DNA of 64,000 nt from Clostridia bacterium (GCA_900767815.1 CAAGAM010000195.1:85628-149627); one strand, 5' to 3'. Numbered from the stretch's first letter, positions 1 through 9,584 are shown. Notes: a model not told the origin generated them from the letters alone. Program-made: numbers and translations.

Positions 1-49
1 AATCGTTAAATTTATGCTCAAAAGCATACGCAAAATTGTTTATGTTTTC

Positions 50-78
50 TTTACATATTTTAAATATTATGCTATAAT
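50..78 (+). promoter_or_regulatory. Sigma-A promoter of the peptidase operon
   Basis: TTTACA (50-55) and TATAAT (73-78) are separated by exactly 17 nt. A normal leader follows, with the Shine-Dalgarno AAAGGAGA at 113-120, 6 nt before the ATG at 127. A 12-bp perfect palindrome TCGCAATTGCGA (102-113) runs into the Shine-Dalgarno and could be a small hairpin or a protein site; nothing else supports a specific role. Confidence 0.8.
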
Positions 79-126
79 AAGTATATAACAACGATTTTTA
101 ATCGCAATTGCGAAAGGAGATAACGT

Positions 127-1530
127 ATGAAAGATAAAAAGACGGAAGGGCAGAAGCTCGAAAAAGAACTTACCTATAAAAAAGAGAATTTTTTTACCGC
201 TTCGAGCGATGAAAAAATAAAGAAGGCTTTCGAATATGCGGAAGACTACAAAAAATACATAGACAACTCAAAAACCGAAAGAGAAGCGGTTAAAACCTCT
301 GTCGCGCTTTGCAAAGAAAAGGGATTTAAAGAATATCGTTTCGGAGATAAACTCGAAGTCGGCGGGAAATATTACTACAACAACAGAGGTAAGAGCCTTG
401 CCGTATTTAAAATCGGTAAAAAGGATGTAGGAAAAGACGGAATCAGAATCCTTGCTTCGCACATCGATTCTCCGAGGCTCGATATAAAGCAGAATCCTTT
501 ATACGAAGATTCTTCCATGGCGTTTTTGAAAACGCATTATTACGGCGGAATAAAGAAATATCAGTGGACGGCGATTCCGCTTGCCCTTCACGGAACGGTT
601 ATTCTTAAAAACGGTAAAACCGTCGATATAGCGATCGGCGAAGGGAAGAACGACCCCGTATTTTACGTAAACGACCTTCTTCCTCACCTTTCGAGAGAAC
701 AAGTGACAAAACCCCTTGCGCAGGCTATCGACGGGGAAACTTTAAACGTTCTTGTCGGCGGGCTTCCGTTTAAAGACGACGACGTGAAAGACGGCATAAA
801 GCTTACCGTTTTAAAACACCTTCACGACGAATTCGGAATGGTCGAAAGCGACTTTTTAAGCGCGGAACTTTGCGCTGTACCCGCATTCGACGCACGCGAT
901 ATCGGCTTTGACAGAGCGTTGATCGGCGCATACGGACACGACGACAGAGTTTGTTCTTATCCCGCGCTCACGGCTCTTTTGAATACGGACGACGAAGACC
1001 ATACCGTTTTGGTTGTTCTTGCAGACAAGGAAGAAATCGGCAGCGAAGGCAACACGGGAATGCAGTGCAAGGTTTATGAAGACCTTATCGATATAATCGC
1101 CGCGTCAGAAAACGTCCCGTCGGCTCTTGTCAGAGCAAACAGCGTTTGCTTATCCGCAGACGTAACAGCGGGGTATGACCCGAATTTTGCGGGAGTATTC
1201 GAAAAGAAAAACGCAAGTCTTGTTTCTTACGGAACCTCGATCTGTAAATTCACGGGCGCGGGCGGCAAGAGCAGTTCCAACGACGCAAGCGCGGAACTTT
1301 GCGGAAGAGTGAGAAAAATATTCGATGACAACGGAATTATATGGCAGACGGCCGAACTCGGAAAAGTCGACGCGGGCGGTGGCGGAACTGTTGCAAAGTT
1401 TATCTCCAAGCTCAATATCGACACAATCGACATCGGCGTACCGGTAATCTCGATGCACGCTCCTTACGAAGTGATCTCCAAGGGCGACCTCTACAGCACA
1501 TACGAGGCGTTCTCGGCATTCATAAAATGA
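127..1530 (+). CDS. M18 family zinc aminopeptidase
   Basis: Cytosolic dinuclear-zinc aminopeptidase that removes N-terminal residues from peptides; 467 aa, normal for M18. The N-terminal half carries the family motif ASHIDSPRLDI (His about 112, Asp about 114). Further metal and catalytic residues are visible in YGHDDRV, LADKEEIGSEG (the Glu-Glu pair near 302) and the C-terminal ISMHAPYE (His near 440). The start has a strong Shine-Dalgarno and a consensus promoter. It is the first gene of a four-gene operon with an HD protein, pepT and dxs; its stop overlaps the next start (ATGA). The two peptidases in one unit suggest peptide catabolism. Family assignment is firm; substrate preference is unknown. 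Confidence 0.93.
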   Translation: MKDKKTEGQKLEKELTYKKENFFTASSDEKIKKAFEYAEDYKKYIDNSKTEREAVKTSVALCKEKGFKEYRFGDKLEVGGKYYYNNRGKSLAVFKIGKKDVGKDGIRILASHIDSPRLDIKQNPLYEDSSMAFLKTHYYGGIKKYQWTAIPLALHGTVILKNGKTVDIAIGEGKNDPVFYVNDLLPHLSREQVTKPLAQAIDGETLNVLVGGLPFKDDDVKDGIKLTVLKHLHDEFGMVESDFLSAELCAVPAFDARDIGFDRALIGAYGHDDRVCSYPALTALLNTDDEDHTVLVVLADKEEIGSEGNTGMQCKVYEDLIDIIAASENVPSALVRANSVCLSADVTAGYDPNFAGVFEKKNASLVSYGTSICKFTGAGGKSSSNDASAELCGRVRKIFDDNGIIWQTAELGKVDAGGGGTVAKFISKLNIDTIDIGVPVISMHAPYEVISKGDLYSTYEAFSAFIK

Positions 1531-2006
1531 AAAAAAACGCAGAGGTAATTATCGATTATTCGCTTTTCGACAAATTGTATAACGAAATATGTCTGACCGA
1601 AAGATACCTCGGCATGAAAGAGCATATCGCGCACGCCGACGTTTCGACGTTCGATCACAGCGTAAACGTCGCGAGAGCCTGTTATACATACGTTGTCGAT
1701 AATAAAATAAAATGCGACCTTAAAGCCCTGATAAAGGCGGCGTTGCTGCACGACTACTATCTTTACGACTGGCATAAAAGCCCGAAATTTACTTTTCACG
1801 GCTTTAAACACGCCTTAACCGCGGCAAAAAACGCCGAGAGAGATTACGGCATTACAAAAAAAGAAAAGAACATTATAGAAAGTCACATGTTTCCTTTAAA
1901 TCCTCTTCATTTTCCGAGATGCAGGGAAGCGTGGATACTTATAAAATTTGACAGAAAATGTTCATTATCCGAAGTGTTTTCGGAGAAAAAACGGAGAACC
2001 GTATGA
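1527..2006 (+). CDS. HD-domain protein, putative phosphohydrolase
   Basis: 159-aa soluble protein of the HD superfamily. The HD pair lies in ALLHDYYLYDWH, preceded by a helix with an upstream His in FDHSVNVARACY and followed by a further His in IIESHMFPL, a layout typical of small HD metal-dependent phosphohydrolases. The ATG at 1527 overlaps the stop of the M18 gene by 4 nt, so translation is probably coupled; a longer in-frame extension upstream lies wholly inside the M18 gene and is not used. Its last codons overlap the pepT start. The substrate (nucleotide or other phosphoester) cannot be told from sequence. Clostridial relatives are usually annotated only as HD domain-containing protein. 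Confidence 0.8.
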   Translation: MKKNAEVIIDYSLFDKLYNEICLTERYLGMKEHIAHADVSTFDHSVNVARACYTYVVDNKIKCDLKALIKAALLHDYYLYDWHKSPKFTFHGFKHALTAAKNAERDYGITKKEKNIIESHMFPLNPLHFPRCREAWILIKFDRKCSLSEVFSEKKRRTV

Positions 2007-3208
2007 CTGCAAAAGAAAGATTTTTAAATTACGTTAAATACGAAACCGCATCGGACGAAAATTCGCCTTCCTGCCCGAGTACGACCGGGCAGACCGTGCT
2101 TTTAAAAGCTTTGAAAGACGAACTTTCGGCGATGGGGGCGATTGCAAAACAAGACGACAACGGATACGTGACGGCCGTTATCCCCGCAACGAAGAAAGGG
2201 CTTAAAAAGCTTTGCTTTATTTCGCATGCGGATACGTCGCCCGCCGTAAGCGGAAAAGGAGTAAATCCGCAAATCATAGTTTACGAAGGCGGAGACGTCA
2301 CGCTGAAAAGCGGGCTGAAAATAACGTTAAACGACAATCCCGAGCTTGAAAAATATCTCGGCAAGGAACTCATCGTGACCGACGGAACAACCCTTTTGGG
2401 CGCGGATGACAAAGCCGGCGTTGCGGAAATCATGACCGCGGCGGAAATTCTTTGCAAAAATAAAGACATTGCACACGGAGATATATTGATTGCTTTCACC
2501 CCCGACGAGGAAATCGGGAGAGGAACGGATTTGTTCGACGTAAAAGCTTTCGGAGCCGATTTCGGTTATACGATCGACGGCGGAGAACTCGGCGAAATCG
2601 AATATGAAAATTTCAATGCCGCGTCCGCAAAACTCACTGTAAACGGATGCAGCATTCACCCGGGCAGCGCGAAAAACAAAATGAAAAACGCAATAGATCT
2701 CTTTTGTGAATTTCATTCCATGCTTCCCGAAAACATGCGACCCGTAAACACCGAAAATTATGAGGGGTTTTACATGGCGGACGACGTATCGGGCGGCGTC
2801 GAAAGCCTTACTGCGAAGTATATCATCCGCGATCACGACATGGCTCGATTTGAAGATAAAAAGGCGTTTTTTGCAAAAATTTGCGACTTTTTGAACGACA
2901 AATACGGAGCGGATACATTCGTTCCCGAAATTACGGACAGCTATTATAACATGTCCGAAATAATAAAGAAGAATTTTCATCTTATCGAAAACGCGAAACG
3001 CGCAATGACCGAATGCGGCATTACGCCGAAAACAGTTCCAATCCGCGGCGGTACGGACGGCGCAAGACTTTCGTTCGAGGGTCTTCCTTGCCCCAATTTA
3101 TCCACCGGCGGATATAATTTCCACGGAAAAAAAGAATTCATTCCCTCATTCGCGCTCGATAAAATGACCGAAGTAATTTTGAAACTTATCGAAATTTATT
3201 CCGAATAA
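2003..3208 (+). CDS. pepT: Peptidase T (tripeptidase, M20B)
   Basis: Zinc tripeptidase that cleaves the N-terminal residue from tripeptides. With the ATG at 2003 it is 401 aa, the usual PepT length, and that ATG has GGAGAA 5-10 nt upstream; an in-frame start at 1958 would extend into the HD gene and is rejected. Visible motifs are SHADTSP (metal His about 75, Asp about 77), LLGADDKAG (bridging Asp), FTPDEEIGRG (catalytic Glu-Glu), YTIDGGELGE, and the C-terminal GGTDGARLSFEG with a metal His in GGYNFHG. It overlaps the HD gene by 4 nt, and dxs starts 9 nt downstream. Confidence 0.93.
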   Translation: MTAKERFLNYVKYETASDENSPSCPSTTGQTVLLKALKDELSAMGAIAKQDDNGYVTAVIPATKKGLKKLCFISHADTSPAVSGKGVNPQIIVYEGGDVTLKSGLKITLNDNPELEKYLGKELIVTDGTTLLGADDKAGVAEIMTAAEILCKNKDIAHGDILIAFTPDEEIGRGTDLFDVKAFGADFGYTIDGGELGEIEYENFNAASAKLTVNGCSIHPGSAKNKMKNAIDLFCEFHSMLPENMRPVNTENYEGFYMADDVSGGVESLTAKYIIRDHDMARFEDKKAFFAKICDFLNDKYGADTFVPEITDSYYNMSEIIKKNFHLIENAKRAMTECGITPKTVPIRGGTDGARLSFEGLPCPNLSTGGYNFHGKKEFIPSFALDKMTEVILKLIEIYSE

Positions 3209-3217
3209 CGAAAAAAC

Positions 3218-5008
3218 ATGTTGCTCGATACCGTAAAAACGCCTGCGGACGTAAAAAAACTAAATATAAAACAACTTGAAGCGCTGGCAGACGAAATAAG
3301 GAACAGGGTGGTAGACGTCGTCGGTAAAAACGGCGGTCACCTCGCGTCCAATCTCGGCGTTGCGGAACTTATCGTCGCATTGTATTATTCTTTCGATTTT
3401 CCGAAAGATAAGCTTATTTTCGACGTCGGGCATCAATGTTACGCACATAAAATCTTAAGCGGCAGAAACGAAACGTTCGATACGCTTCGTCAGGAAAACG
3501 GATTAAACGGTTTTCCCGATATTTCCGAAAGCGAATTCGACGCATTCGGGGCGGGGCATGCGGGAAGCTCTCTTTCGGCATGTCTCGGTTACTGCGCCGC
3601 GAGAGACGCGATCGGAGAAGATTATTACGTCATAGACGTTGTGGGCGACGCTTCGCTTTTCAACGGCGAAAACCTCGAAGCGATAACTTCAAGCGACGTA
3701 AAACCTAAGAAATTTATCGTTATCGTCAACGATAATGGGATGTCTATTTCAAAGAACGACAACGGTCTTTACAAGATAATGTCAACCGTGACGACAAGAA
3801 AAACTTACGGCAAAGTGATGGACTTTTTTTCGAGAACAATCGGAGAAAGCTTTATCGGAAAGGGTTTAAAGAAGTTTAAAAATTGGATTAAGAGAAGTTT
3901 AAACGGGCTTTCGGTTATAGATTCGCTCGGGTTTAAGTATGTCGGTATTTTCAACGGCAACAAAATGAGCGAGCTTATAAGAATACTCAAAAACGTAAAA
4001 AATTCCGACAGAGGAGTGATTCTGCATTTAAGAACCGTTAAGGGTAAAGGCTTGGCAGATGCCGAAAAGCACGCCGAAATATATCACGGAGTCGGAAAAA
4101 ATTTCAAATCGAGCAAATGCACTTTTTCCGATTCGGTCGGAAAAATGTTAATCGAAGAAGCCGAAAAGGACCCGAAATTAACGGCTGTTTGTGCGGGAAT
4201 GAAGGACGGAACGGGGCTTAAAGACTTTGCGGCGGCATACCCCGACAGATTTTTCGACGTCGGCATTGCGGAAGAACACGCCGTAACGTTTGCCGCGGGG
4301 CAAGCTATCGGCGGTTTGAAACCCGTAGTCTGCATTTATTCGACCTTTTTGCAACGTTCTTACGATCAGATTATGCAGGATGTCTGCATTCAGAATCTTC
4401 CCGTTATTTTCATGATCGACAGAGCCGGCGCTGTCGGAAACGACGGAGCGACCCATCAGGGGCTTTTTGACATTTCTTATCTCAGAATGCTTCCCAATAT
4501 GAAGATTTTTTCGCCAAAAGATACGGTTGAATTAAAGATGATTTTCGACTATTGTAAAAAATTATCTTCCCCGTGCGCTATCCGTTATCCGAACGGCTCT
4601 AATTGCGATTTCGAAAAGCATTTACCTCTCGAATCGTCTTTATGGGAGTATTACGGAGATAAGGAAAACAATATCGTTTTATGCGTGGGGGCGAGAACGC
4701 TGGCCGTTGCGGAAAAAGCAAAAAATCTTACCGATAAAAAATTTACGATCGTAAATTGCAGAAGCGTTAAACCCTTGGATGAAAAATTTCTTTCTGCATT
4801 GGATGGAAAAAACGTAATCACGCTCGAAGAAAACGTTTTAAGCGGCGGTTTCGGAAGTTCCGTTGCAGAGTTTTTTGCGAATAAAAACATAAACGCGAAA
4901 CTGCATATAATTGCTTTCCCCGATAAGTTTATACGGCACGCCGAAACGGCACGTCAGCTTGAAACGGCGGGGTTAACAGCGGAAAATATTGTGTATAATT
5001 TAATTTGA
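3218..5008 (+). CDS. dxs: 1-deoxy-D-xylulose-5-phosphate synthase, divergent
   Basis: First enzyme of the MEP isoprenoid pathway: condenses pyruvate and glyceraldehyde 3-phosphate on thiamine diphosphate. 596 aa, a little short for the family. Conserved: FDVGHQCYAHKIL near the N-terminus, a ThDP/Mg motif GDAS...NDNGMSIS, KGKGL, the catalytic Glu in GIAEEHAVTFAAG, DRAGAVGNDGATHQG, and the C-terminal GGFGSSV. Unusual: the common GDGA is GDAS, and the segment that normally reads VDGHD (before KGKG) reads FNGNK, so a usually conserved Asp and His are replaced. It is last in the peptidase operon rather than beside ispA, where many clostridia keep dxs; ispA lies at 19 kb here. A diverged but probably active DXS is the best reading; another transketolase-family activity cannot be excluded. 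Confidence 0.85.
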   Translation: MLLDTVKTPADVKKLNIKQLEALADEIRNRVVDVVGKNGGHLASNLGVAELIVALYYSFDFPKDKLIFDVGHQCYAHKILSGRNETFDTLRQENGLNGFPDISESEFDAFGAGHAGSSLSACLGYCAARDAIGEDYYVIDVVGDASLFNGENLEAITSSDVKPKKFIVIVNDNGMSISKNDNGLYKIMSTVTTRKTYGKVMDFFSRTIGESFIGKGLKKFKNWIKRSLNGLSVIDSLGFKYVGIFNGNKMSELIRILKNVKNSDRGVILHLRTVKGKGLADAEKHAEIYHGVGKNFKSSKCTFSDSVGKMLIEEAEKDPKLTAVCAGMKDGTGLKDFAAAYPDRFFDVGIAEEHAVTFAAGQAIGGLKPVVCIYSTFLQRSYDQIMQDVCIQNLPVIFMIDRAGAVGNDGATHQGLFDISYLRMLPNMKIFSPKDTVELKMIFDYCKKLSSPCAIRYPNGSNCDFEKHLPLESSLWEYYGDKENNIVLCVGARTLAVAEKAKNLTDKKFTIVNCRSVKPLDEKFLSALDGKNVITLEENVLSGGFGSSVAEFFANKNINAKLHIIAFPDKFIRHAETARQLETAGLTAENIVYNLI

Positions 5009-5014
5009 AACACA

Positions 5015-5073
5015 AAATAACGGCAATCGGCACGAATTTTTTAAAATTTTCGTTGCTATTGCCGTTATTTTTA
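5015..5073 (+). terminator. Terminator after dxs
   Basis: A 13-bp perfect outer stem (5015-5027 with 5058-5070, AAATAACGGCAAT) encloses a shorter inner stem and ends in a T-rich run. It closes the peptidase-dxs operon. Confidence 0.8.
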
Positions 5074-5083
5074 TACAAATGAA

Positions 5084-5112
5084 TTGACTTTATTTAAAAT
5101 ATAGTTTAAAAT
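5084..5112 (+). promoter_or_regulatory. Sigma-A promoter of rny
   Basis: TTGACT (5084-5089), 17 nt, TAAAAT (5107-5112). An overlapping TATAAT at 5112-5117 is a second possible -10. A leader of about 65 nt follows, with GGGAGGT just before the rny ATG. Confidence 0.65.
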
Positions 5113-5184
5113 ATAATAAGTACGTTATCGGAATATTTAAAATCATATTTCGGAATTTACTTAATAAATCACGGGAGGTAGTAT

Positions 5185-6786
5185 ATGAACTACATGAACT
5201 CCCTGCTTTTATTGTCAACCGGAGGCTGGATAGCGATTATCGCGGCTTGCGTTGTTGTTTTCGGTGTCGGGGGCTTTTTCATCGGAAGAAGCATTTCCGA
5301 AAGAATAAGAAAAGCAAAAATCGAAACAGCAGAATCAGTGATAGCAAAAATGAAAGAAGATGCCGAGCAGGAATGTAAGGCAATCAAAAAAGAGGCTATT
5401 CTAGAAGCAAAAGAGCAGGAAATTAAACTTCGTAACGATTTTGAACGCGATACGAGGGAGAAAAAGGCAGAATTACAAAAAGCCGAACAGAGAAACAATC
5501 AGAAAGAAGAAATTCTCAACAAAAAAGACGCCAATCTTCTTAAACAGAAAGACGAGCTTGAACAGCAGAAGAAAGAACTCGACAAAAAAGTCGCTTCCAT
5601 TCAGGCAAAACAGGAAAAAATCGATCAGCAATACGAAAGCGTAGTTGCAAAACTCGAAGAAATTTCCGGTCTTTCCAAAGAAGAGGCAAAAAAACAGCTT
5701 TCCGAAATGATCCTCGACGACACGAGAAAAGACGTGGCGATGCAGGTAAGAAGCATGGAACAGGAAGCTAAAGACGAGGCGGACAAAAAAGCGAAAGACA
5801 TCATAAGTCTTGCAATTCAGAAGTGCTGTACCGATCACGCGTCGGAAATAACGGTTTCCGTCGTTCCGCTCCCGAGCGACGACATGAAAGCGAGAATAAT
5901 CGGGCGCGAAGGCAGAAATATTAGAGCGCTTGAAAACGCTACGGGAATCGAACTCGTCATCGACGATACGCCGGAAGTCGTTATCCTTTCGGGTTTTGAC
6001 CCCGTAAGAAGAGAAATCGCAAGAATTTCCCTTGAAAAACTTATCGCGGACGGCAGAATTCACCCCGCAAGAATCGAAGAAACCGTCGAGAAAGTCAAAA
6101 AAGACCTCGACGTTCAGATCAAAGAAGCGGGCGAAGCGGCTATGTTCGAAGTGGGGCTTTTCGGAATACATCCCGAACTTATCAAGCTTCTCGGAAGGCT
6201 TAAATTCAGAACGAGTTACGGACAGAACGTTTTACAGCATTCGCTCGAAGTCGCACATTTGGCGGGGCTTATGGCGGCAGAACTCAGCGTTGACGTAAAC
6301 CTTGCAAAACGCGGCGGTCTTTTACACGATATAGGTAAAGCGGTCGATTTCGAAGTCGAAGGAACTCACATTCAGATCGGCGTCGATCTCGCTAAAAAAT
6401 ACAAAGAAAACAAAAACGTTATCAACTGTATTCAGGCTCATCACGGCGACGTAGAGCCTAAATGTATCGAAGCCGTACTCGTTCAGGCGGCAGACGCCAT
6501 CTCGGGCGCAAGACCGGGCGCAAGACGCGAAACAAGCACAAATTATATCAAGAGGCTCGAACAGCTCGAAACCATTTCCTCGCAGTTTAAAGGCGTTGAA
6601 AAGGCATTTGCCATTCAGGCAGGCAGAGAAGTCAGAGTTATGGTTAAACCCGACCAGATCGACGATAATCAGGCAATGTTCCTTGCAAAGGATATCGCCA
6701 AAAAAATCGAAAGCGAGCTTGAATATCCCGGGCAGATCAAAGTCAACGTTATCAGAGAATGGCGTTGCGTTGAATATGCAAAATAA
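5185..6786 (+). CDS. rny: Ribonuclease Y
   Basis: Membrane-anchored endoribonuclease that starts mRNA turnover in Firmicutes. 533 aa with the full family layout: a hydrophobic anchor at about residues 12-30, a highly charged coiled coil to about 200, a KH RNA-binding domain with [18 protein letters not shown], then an HD phosphodiesterase domain with [10 protein letters not shown] and [12 protein letters not shown]. The start has a strong GGGAGGT site; a second in-frame Met lies three codons on. It is a monocistronic unit between two terminators with its own promoter. Confidence 0.96.
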   Translation: MNYMNSLLLLSTGGWIAIIAACVVVFGVGGFFIGRSISERIRKAKIETAESVIAKMKEDAEQECKAIKKEAILEAKEQEIKLRNDFERDTREKKAELQKAEQRNNQKEEILNKKDANLLKQKDELEQQKKELDKKVASIQAKQEKIDQQYESVVAKLEEISGLSKEEAKKQLSEMILDDTRKDVAMQVRSMEQEAKDEADKKAKDIISLAIQKCCTDHASEITVSVVPLPSDDMKARIIGREGRNIRALENATGIELVIDDTPEVVILSGFDPVRREIARISLEKLIADGRIHPARIEETVEKVKKDLDVQIKEAGEAAMFEVGLFGIHPELIKLLGRLKFRTSYGQNVLQHSLEVAHLAGLMAAELSVDVNLAKRGGLLHDIGKAVDFEVEGTHIQIGVDLAKKYKENKNVINCIQAHHGDVEPKCIEAVLVQAADAISGARPGARRETSTNYIKRLEQLETISSQFKGVEKAFAIQAGREVRVMVKPDQIDDNQAMFLAKDIAKKIESELEYPGQIKVNVIREWRCVEYAK

Positions 6787-6796
6787 AAAATCGATT

Positions 6797-6824
6797 ACGC
6801 CGTTGCGAAATGCAACGGCGTTTT
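6797..6824 (+). terminator. Terminator after rny
   Basis: Perfect 10-bp stem ACGCCGTTGC / GCAACGGCGT (6797-6806, 6812-6821) with loop GAAAT and a T run. It starts 11 nt after the rny stop. Confidence 0.85.
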
Positions 6825-6842
6825 AAAACTCTATATGTTTAT

Positions 6843-7529
6843 ATGAAAGTAATAATCGGCGGAATAGAAACGGAATATATCGTAAAAAACGTAAAACATC
6901 TTCGGATCAGGATATCGAATTTCGGAGAGGTTGTTTTAACCGTACCGAAAAACATGAGCTACGACAGAGCCGAGAAATTCTTTTTGTCTAAAAAAGACTG
7001 GATCGTAAAAAATTTGTCGCGAATCAACGCCGACAACCGCCCTCGCGAACTTAAAGACGGAAGCGAAATATTTATTTTCGGTAAAAAAGTTTTATTAAGA
7101 ATTTTTACGGGAACTATAAAATCGGTCCGCTTATGCGAAGACGTGCTTGTCGTTATACTGAAAAACCACGAAAATCTCTGTAAAACGATCGAAAAATTCC
7201 TTTCGGACGAGCTTTCGTCTTTATTGAAAGCCACGTTTGAAAAATGGTCGGGAATAACGGGGTTATATTCATCGGGCGTGACTATAAGAAAGACAAAATC
7301 GAGGTGGGGAAGCTGCACTCCTTCGACGAAAAAAATACGAATGTCTCTTTATCTTGTCAATCTGCCCGAATTCTGCGCCGAATACGTAACGTTGCACGAG
7401 CTTTTGCATATTAAATATCCCGATCACGGCGCAAAGTTTCATGCCGCGCTGGATCATTATATGCCGAATTGGAAACAAATAAGCAGATTTATGAATTCAA
7501 ACGGCGCAAAATATAAAATTTGCCTGTAA
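6843..7529 (+). CDS. YgjP-type (DUF45) metallopeptidase-like protein
   Basis: 228-aa protein of the YgjP-like metallopeptidase domain family, a gluzincin-like fold usually next to or fused with restriction or housekeeping enzymes and of unproven substrate. The zinc motif is TLHELLHIKYPDHGAKFH (HELxH plus a downstream His), preceded by the family signature RKTKSRWGSCT. I place the start at the ATG at 6843 (MKVIIGG); the upstream in-frame ATG at 6810 sits inside the rny terminator. Neither start has a visible Shine-Dalgarno. The start codon is only 18 nt after the terminator, so promoter and leader must be very short or absent. The function is open. Confidence 0.82.
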   Translation: MKVIIGGIETEYIVKNVKHLRIRISNFGEVVLTVPKNMSYDRAEKFFLSKKDWIVKNLSRINADNRPRELKDGSEIFIFGKKVLLRIFTGTIKSVRLCEDVLVVILKNHENLCKTIEKFLSDELSSLLKATFEKWSGITGLYSSGVTIRKTKSRWGSCTPSTKKIRMSLYLVNLPEFCAEYVTLHELLHIKYPDHGAKFHAALDHYMPNWKQISRFMNSNGAKYKICL

Positions 7530-7551
7530 AATCCGCCTAAAAACAGAGAAA

Positions 7552-7587
7552 AAAAGCATGAGACGAGAAATATCGAATCATGCTTTT
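7552..7587. terminator. Convergent terminator
   Basis: 10-bp perfect stem AAAAGCATGA / TCATGCTTTT with a 16-nt loop that holds a smaller CGA/TCG stem. It sits between the ends of the YgjP gene (+) and the PadR-membrane gene (-) and can serve both. Confidence 0.7.
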
Positions 7588-7607
7588 GTTGTTTTAGTTA
7601 TATTGTT

Positions 7608-9566
7608 TTAGTTATTATCGCCCTCGTCAAAATATCGTCCCGTATCGAGCAGAGAATATTTTACGATAGCAAACAAAGGAATGTTGATTATAAGAATGAA
7701 CGGTACAACGATGTATGTCAGAACTTCCTTGATATTGTTAAAATCGACTTCTACAAACAGAGCGACGCAAAGGTCGATGATTATAAGCTGGAAAGCAACG
7801 ATCAGAAATACCGTTATAGCGTCTCTGAATTGCGATATTTCGCGTACTTTGCGGCGCGGCGAAACAACGTACATCGCAAGCATTATAAGAGGTAATGCGG
7901 CAGGTACACCGGCTATAATCGCTTTAACCGTAAAACTCCATTTTAAAATACCCGATAAAGCAAAGTTCAATATAAGCATTTCCGCAAACAACAAGACGTA
8001 AAAGAGCAGTGACGCGTGGAAATTAAGCTTATTTAAAAATATTCCGTTACCGTTGAATTTGTTTGTGGATAAAGACGTTCTGACCTTGAATCCTTCGTGC
8101 TTCGCCATTTTGTACAGATCGGAAAAATCGTAATCCGACGACTGATTCGAATCCTTTTCCATGGCTTTCGAAGCGGATTTCTGTTGATTGATTCTGTTAT
8201 TTTGTTCTTGTTTTACCGCTCTCGATTCAAACGATCTTTCCTCGTTAAAAGCATTATTTTCATCGGAAGAGAATTTTTCGCTTTCGATTTCCGAATTTTC
8301 ATCATAATCCTCATACTTTTTCTCATCGTCAAGAGATTGTTCCGAATATTCGTCAAAATCAATTTGTTTGGCGGATATCGTTTTAAGTTCGGTTTGAGAT
8401 TTCGTTTCGTTTTCTTCTTCCTGTTTCGGAAAAAGCTTACCTAAAATGCTTTTATATTCGCGTCTGTTTGTAGGCTTGCCGTCTTCCACATAAAGCGAAT
8501 CGTCCTTGCCGTTCGATTCGTTTTCGAGTGTTAAATCGTTGTGTTGGCTGTAAGGTTCGTTCGGTTTTTCTTCGGTTTTATCGACAATTTCGCCGCCCGG
8601 TTCTTCGCCTGAATTTTCGTTTTCTTCTTTATCGGTTTCGGAGCCGGATTTTTCAGCAGAGCAGTTTTCTTCAGAATTTATCTGCGATTTTTCAATGTTT
8701 TCCGTATCTGTGGTTTCCGACGTAATCTGTTCTTCGTTATCCGACGTTAATTCGTCGGGTGCATTTTCTTCGTCTTCCTGCGGTAATTCGAAATCGTAAA
8801 CGATTGTATCTTCGTCCGACGTTGCGTCTTCGTCCGAAAGGACGGGCAACGAATCTTCGTGTGTTTCTTTGTCGTCCGCATACTCGTTGTTGTCGGATTT
8901 ATCGGGAATTTCATCCGATGCGTCCGTCAAAAGCTCGCTGTCATCGGGCGGTAAAATATCGTCATAAAACGACGTGGCGTTTTCATTGTCGGTATCAACT
9001 TTGATATCATACGTTTTTTCGGTATCGGATTCGTTTTCTTCGTTTATAGCATTAAGTTCGTCGTTTAAATCGTTTAAAACTTCTTCGCCGATACGATCGA
9101 GATATCCGTCGTCATCTTCGGGCGTTTCAAAGTTATAATCTTTTGCATTTGTATCGGCTAACTTCTTAAATTCGTCAAATTCGTCGAATTCTATTTTCGT
9201 AAACTGCGGCTGAGATTTCTCAGGTTCTGACGGACTATCGATAATATTATCTATAAGTTCTTTCGATTTATTCCATTCTTCGCGGTTTTTTTCAAGCGAT
9301 TTCTTGCCTTTTTCCGTTAAAGAATAGTATTTGCGTCGTATACCGTCAACGGCGCTGGAACGATATTCTTTAATATAATTCTGTTTGACAAGCCTTTGCA
9401 TGGCGCTATAAAACGTACCTTGTTTAACGGTAAGCTTGTTTTCGGATTTTTCTTCGATAGAGGTTTTGATTTCGTTGGAATCTTTATCGCTATCTACAAG
9501 CGAAAGAAGAATAAACGTGTCGATATGACCGCGCATCATTTCGCTTTTGATTTCGTTTCCTGCCAT
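7608..9566 (-). CDS. PadR-domain protein with acidic linker and membrane anchor
   Basis: 652-aa three-part protein. Residues 1 to about 110 are a PadR-type winged helix (RGHIDTFILLSLV, QGTFYSAMQRLVKQNYI, RRKYYSLTEKGKKSLEK), known for DNA-binding repressors. Residues about 110-515 are low-complexity and extremely rich in Asp, Glu, Ser and Asn, so probably disordered. From 518 on there are four predicted membrane helices (about 518-540, 547-568, 583-606, 616-638) ending in a short acidic tail. The ATG at 9566 has AGGAG 6 nt upstream. It is monocistronic, with a consensus promoter and tandem operator-like repeats right behind it, which suggests autoregulation. PadR proteins are usually small and soluble; a membrane-tethered form with a linker of about 400 residues is unusual. 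The signal it senses and any other targets are unknown. The domain call is firm, the role is inferred. Confidence 0.85.
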   Translation of the reverse strand: MAGNEIKSEMMRGHIDTFILLSLVDSDKDSNEIKTSIEEKSENKLTVKQGTFYSAMQRLVKQNYIKEYRSSAVDGIRRKYYSLTEKGKKSLEKNREEWNKSKELIDNIIDSPSEPEKSQPQFTKIEFDEFDEFKKLADTNAKDYNFETPEDDDGYLDRIGEEVLNDLNDELNAINEENESDTEKTYDIKVDTDNENATSFYDDILPPDDSELLTDASDEIPDKSDNNEYADDKETHEDSLPVLSDEDATSDEDTIVYDFELPQEDEENAPDELTSDNEEQITSETTDTENIEKSQINSEENCSAEKSGSETDKEENENSGEEPGGEIVDKTEEKPNEPYSQHNDLTLENESNGKDDSLYVEDGKPTNRREYKSILGKLFPKQEEENETKSQTELKTISAKQIDFDEYSEQSLDDEKKYEDYDENSEIESEKFSSDENNAFNEERSFESRAVKQEQNNRINQQKSASKAMEKDSNQSSDYDFSDLYKMAKHEGFKVRTSLSTNKFNGNGIFLNKLNFHASLLFYVLLFAEMLILNFALSGILKWSFTVKAIIAGVPAALPLIMLAMYVVSPRRKVREISQFRDAITVFLIVAFQLIIIDLCVALFVEVDFNNIKEVLTYIVVPFILIINIPLFAIVKYSLLDTGRYFDEGDNN

Positions 9567-9584
9567 ACATAACTCCTGAATTTC

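Noticed and set aside
1341..1526. In-frame extension upstream of the HD gene
   Set aside because: It lies inside the M18 aminopeptidase gene; the overlapping ATGA at 1527 is the natural start.
2327..2980. 217-codon minus-strand frame inside pepT
   Set aside because: Shadow of pepT; no ribosome site, no recognisable domain, and the plus strand is clearly coding.
5473..6171. 232-codon minus-strand frame inside rny
   Set aside because: Phe-rich shadow of the Lys/Glu-rich coiled coil of RNase Y.
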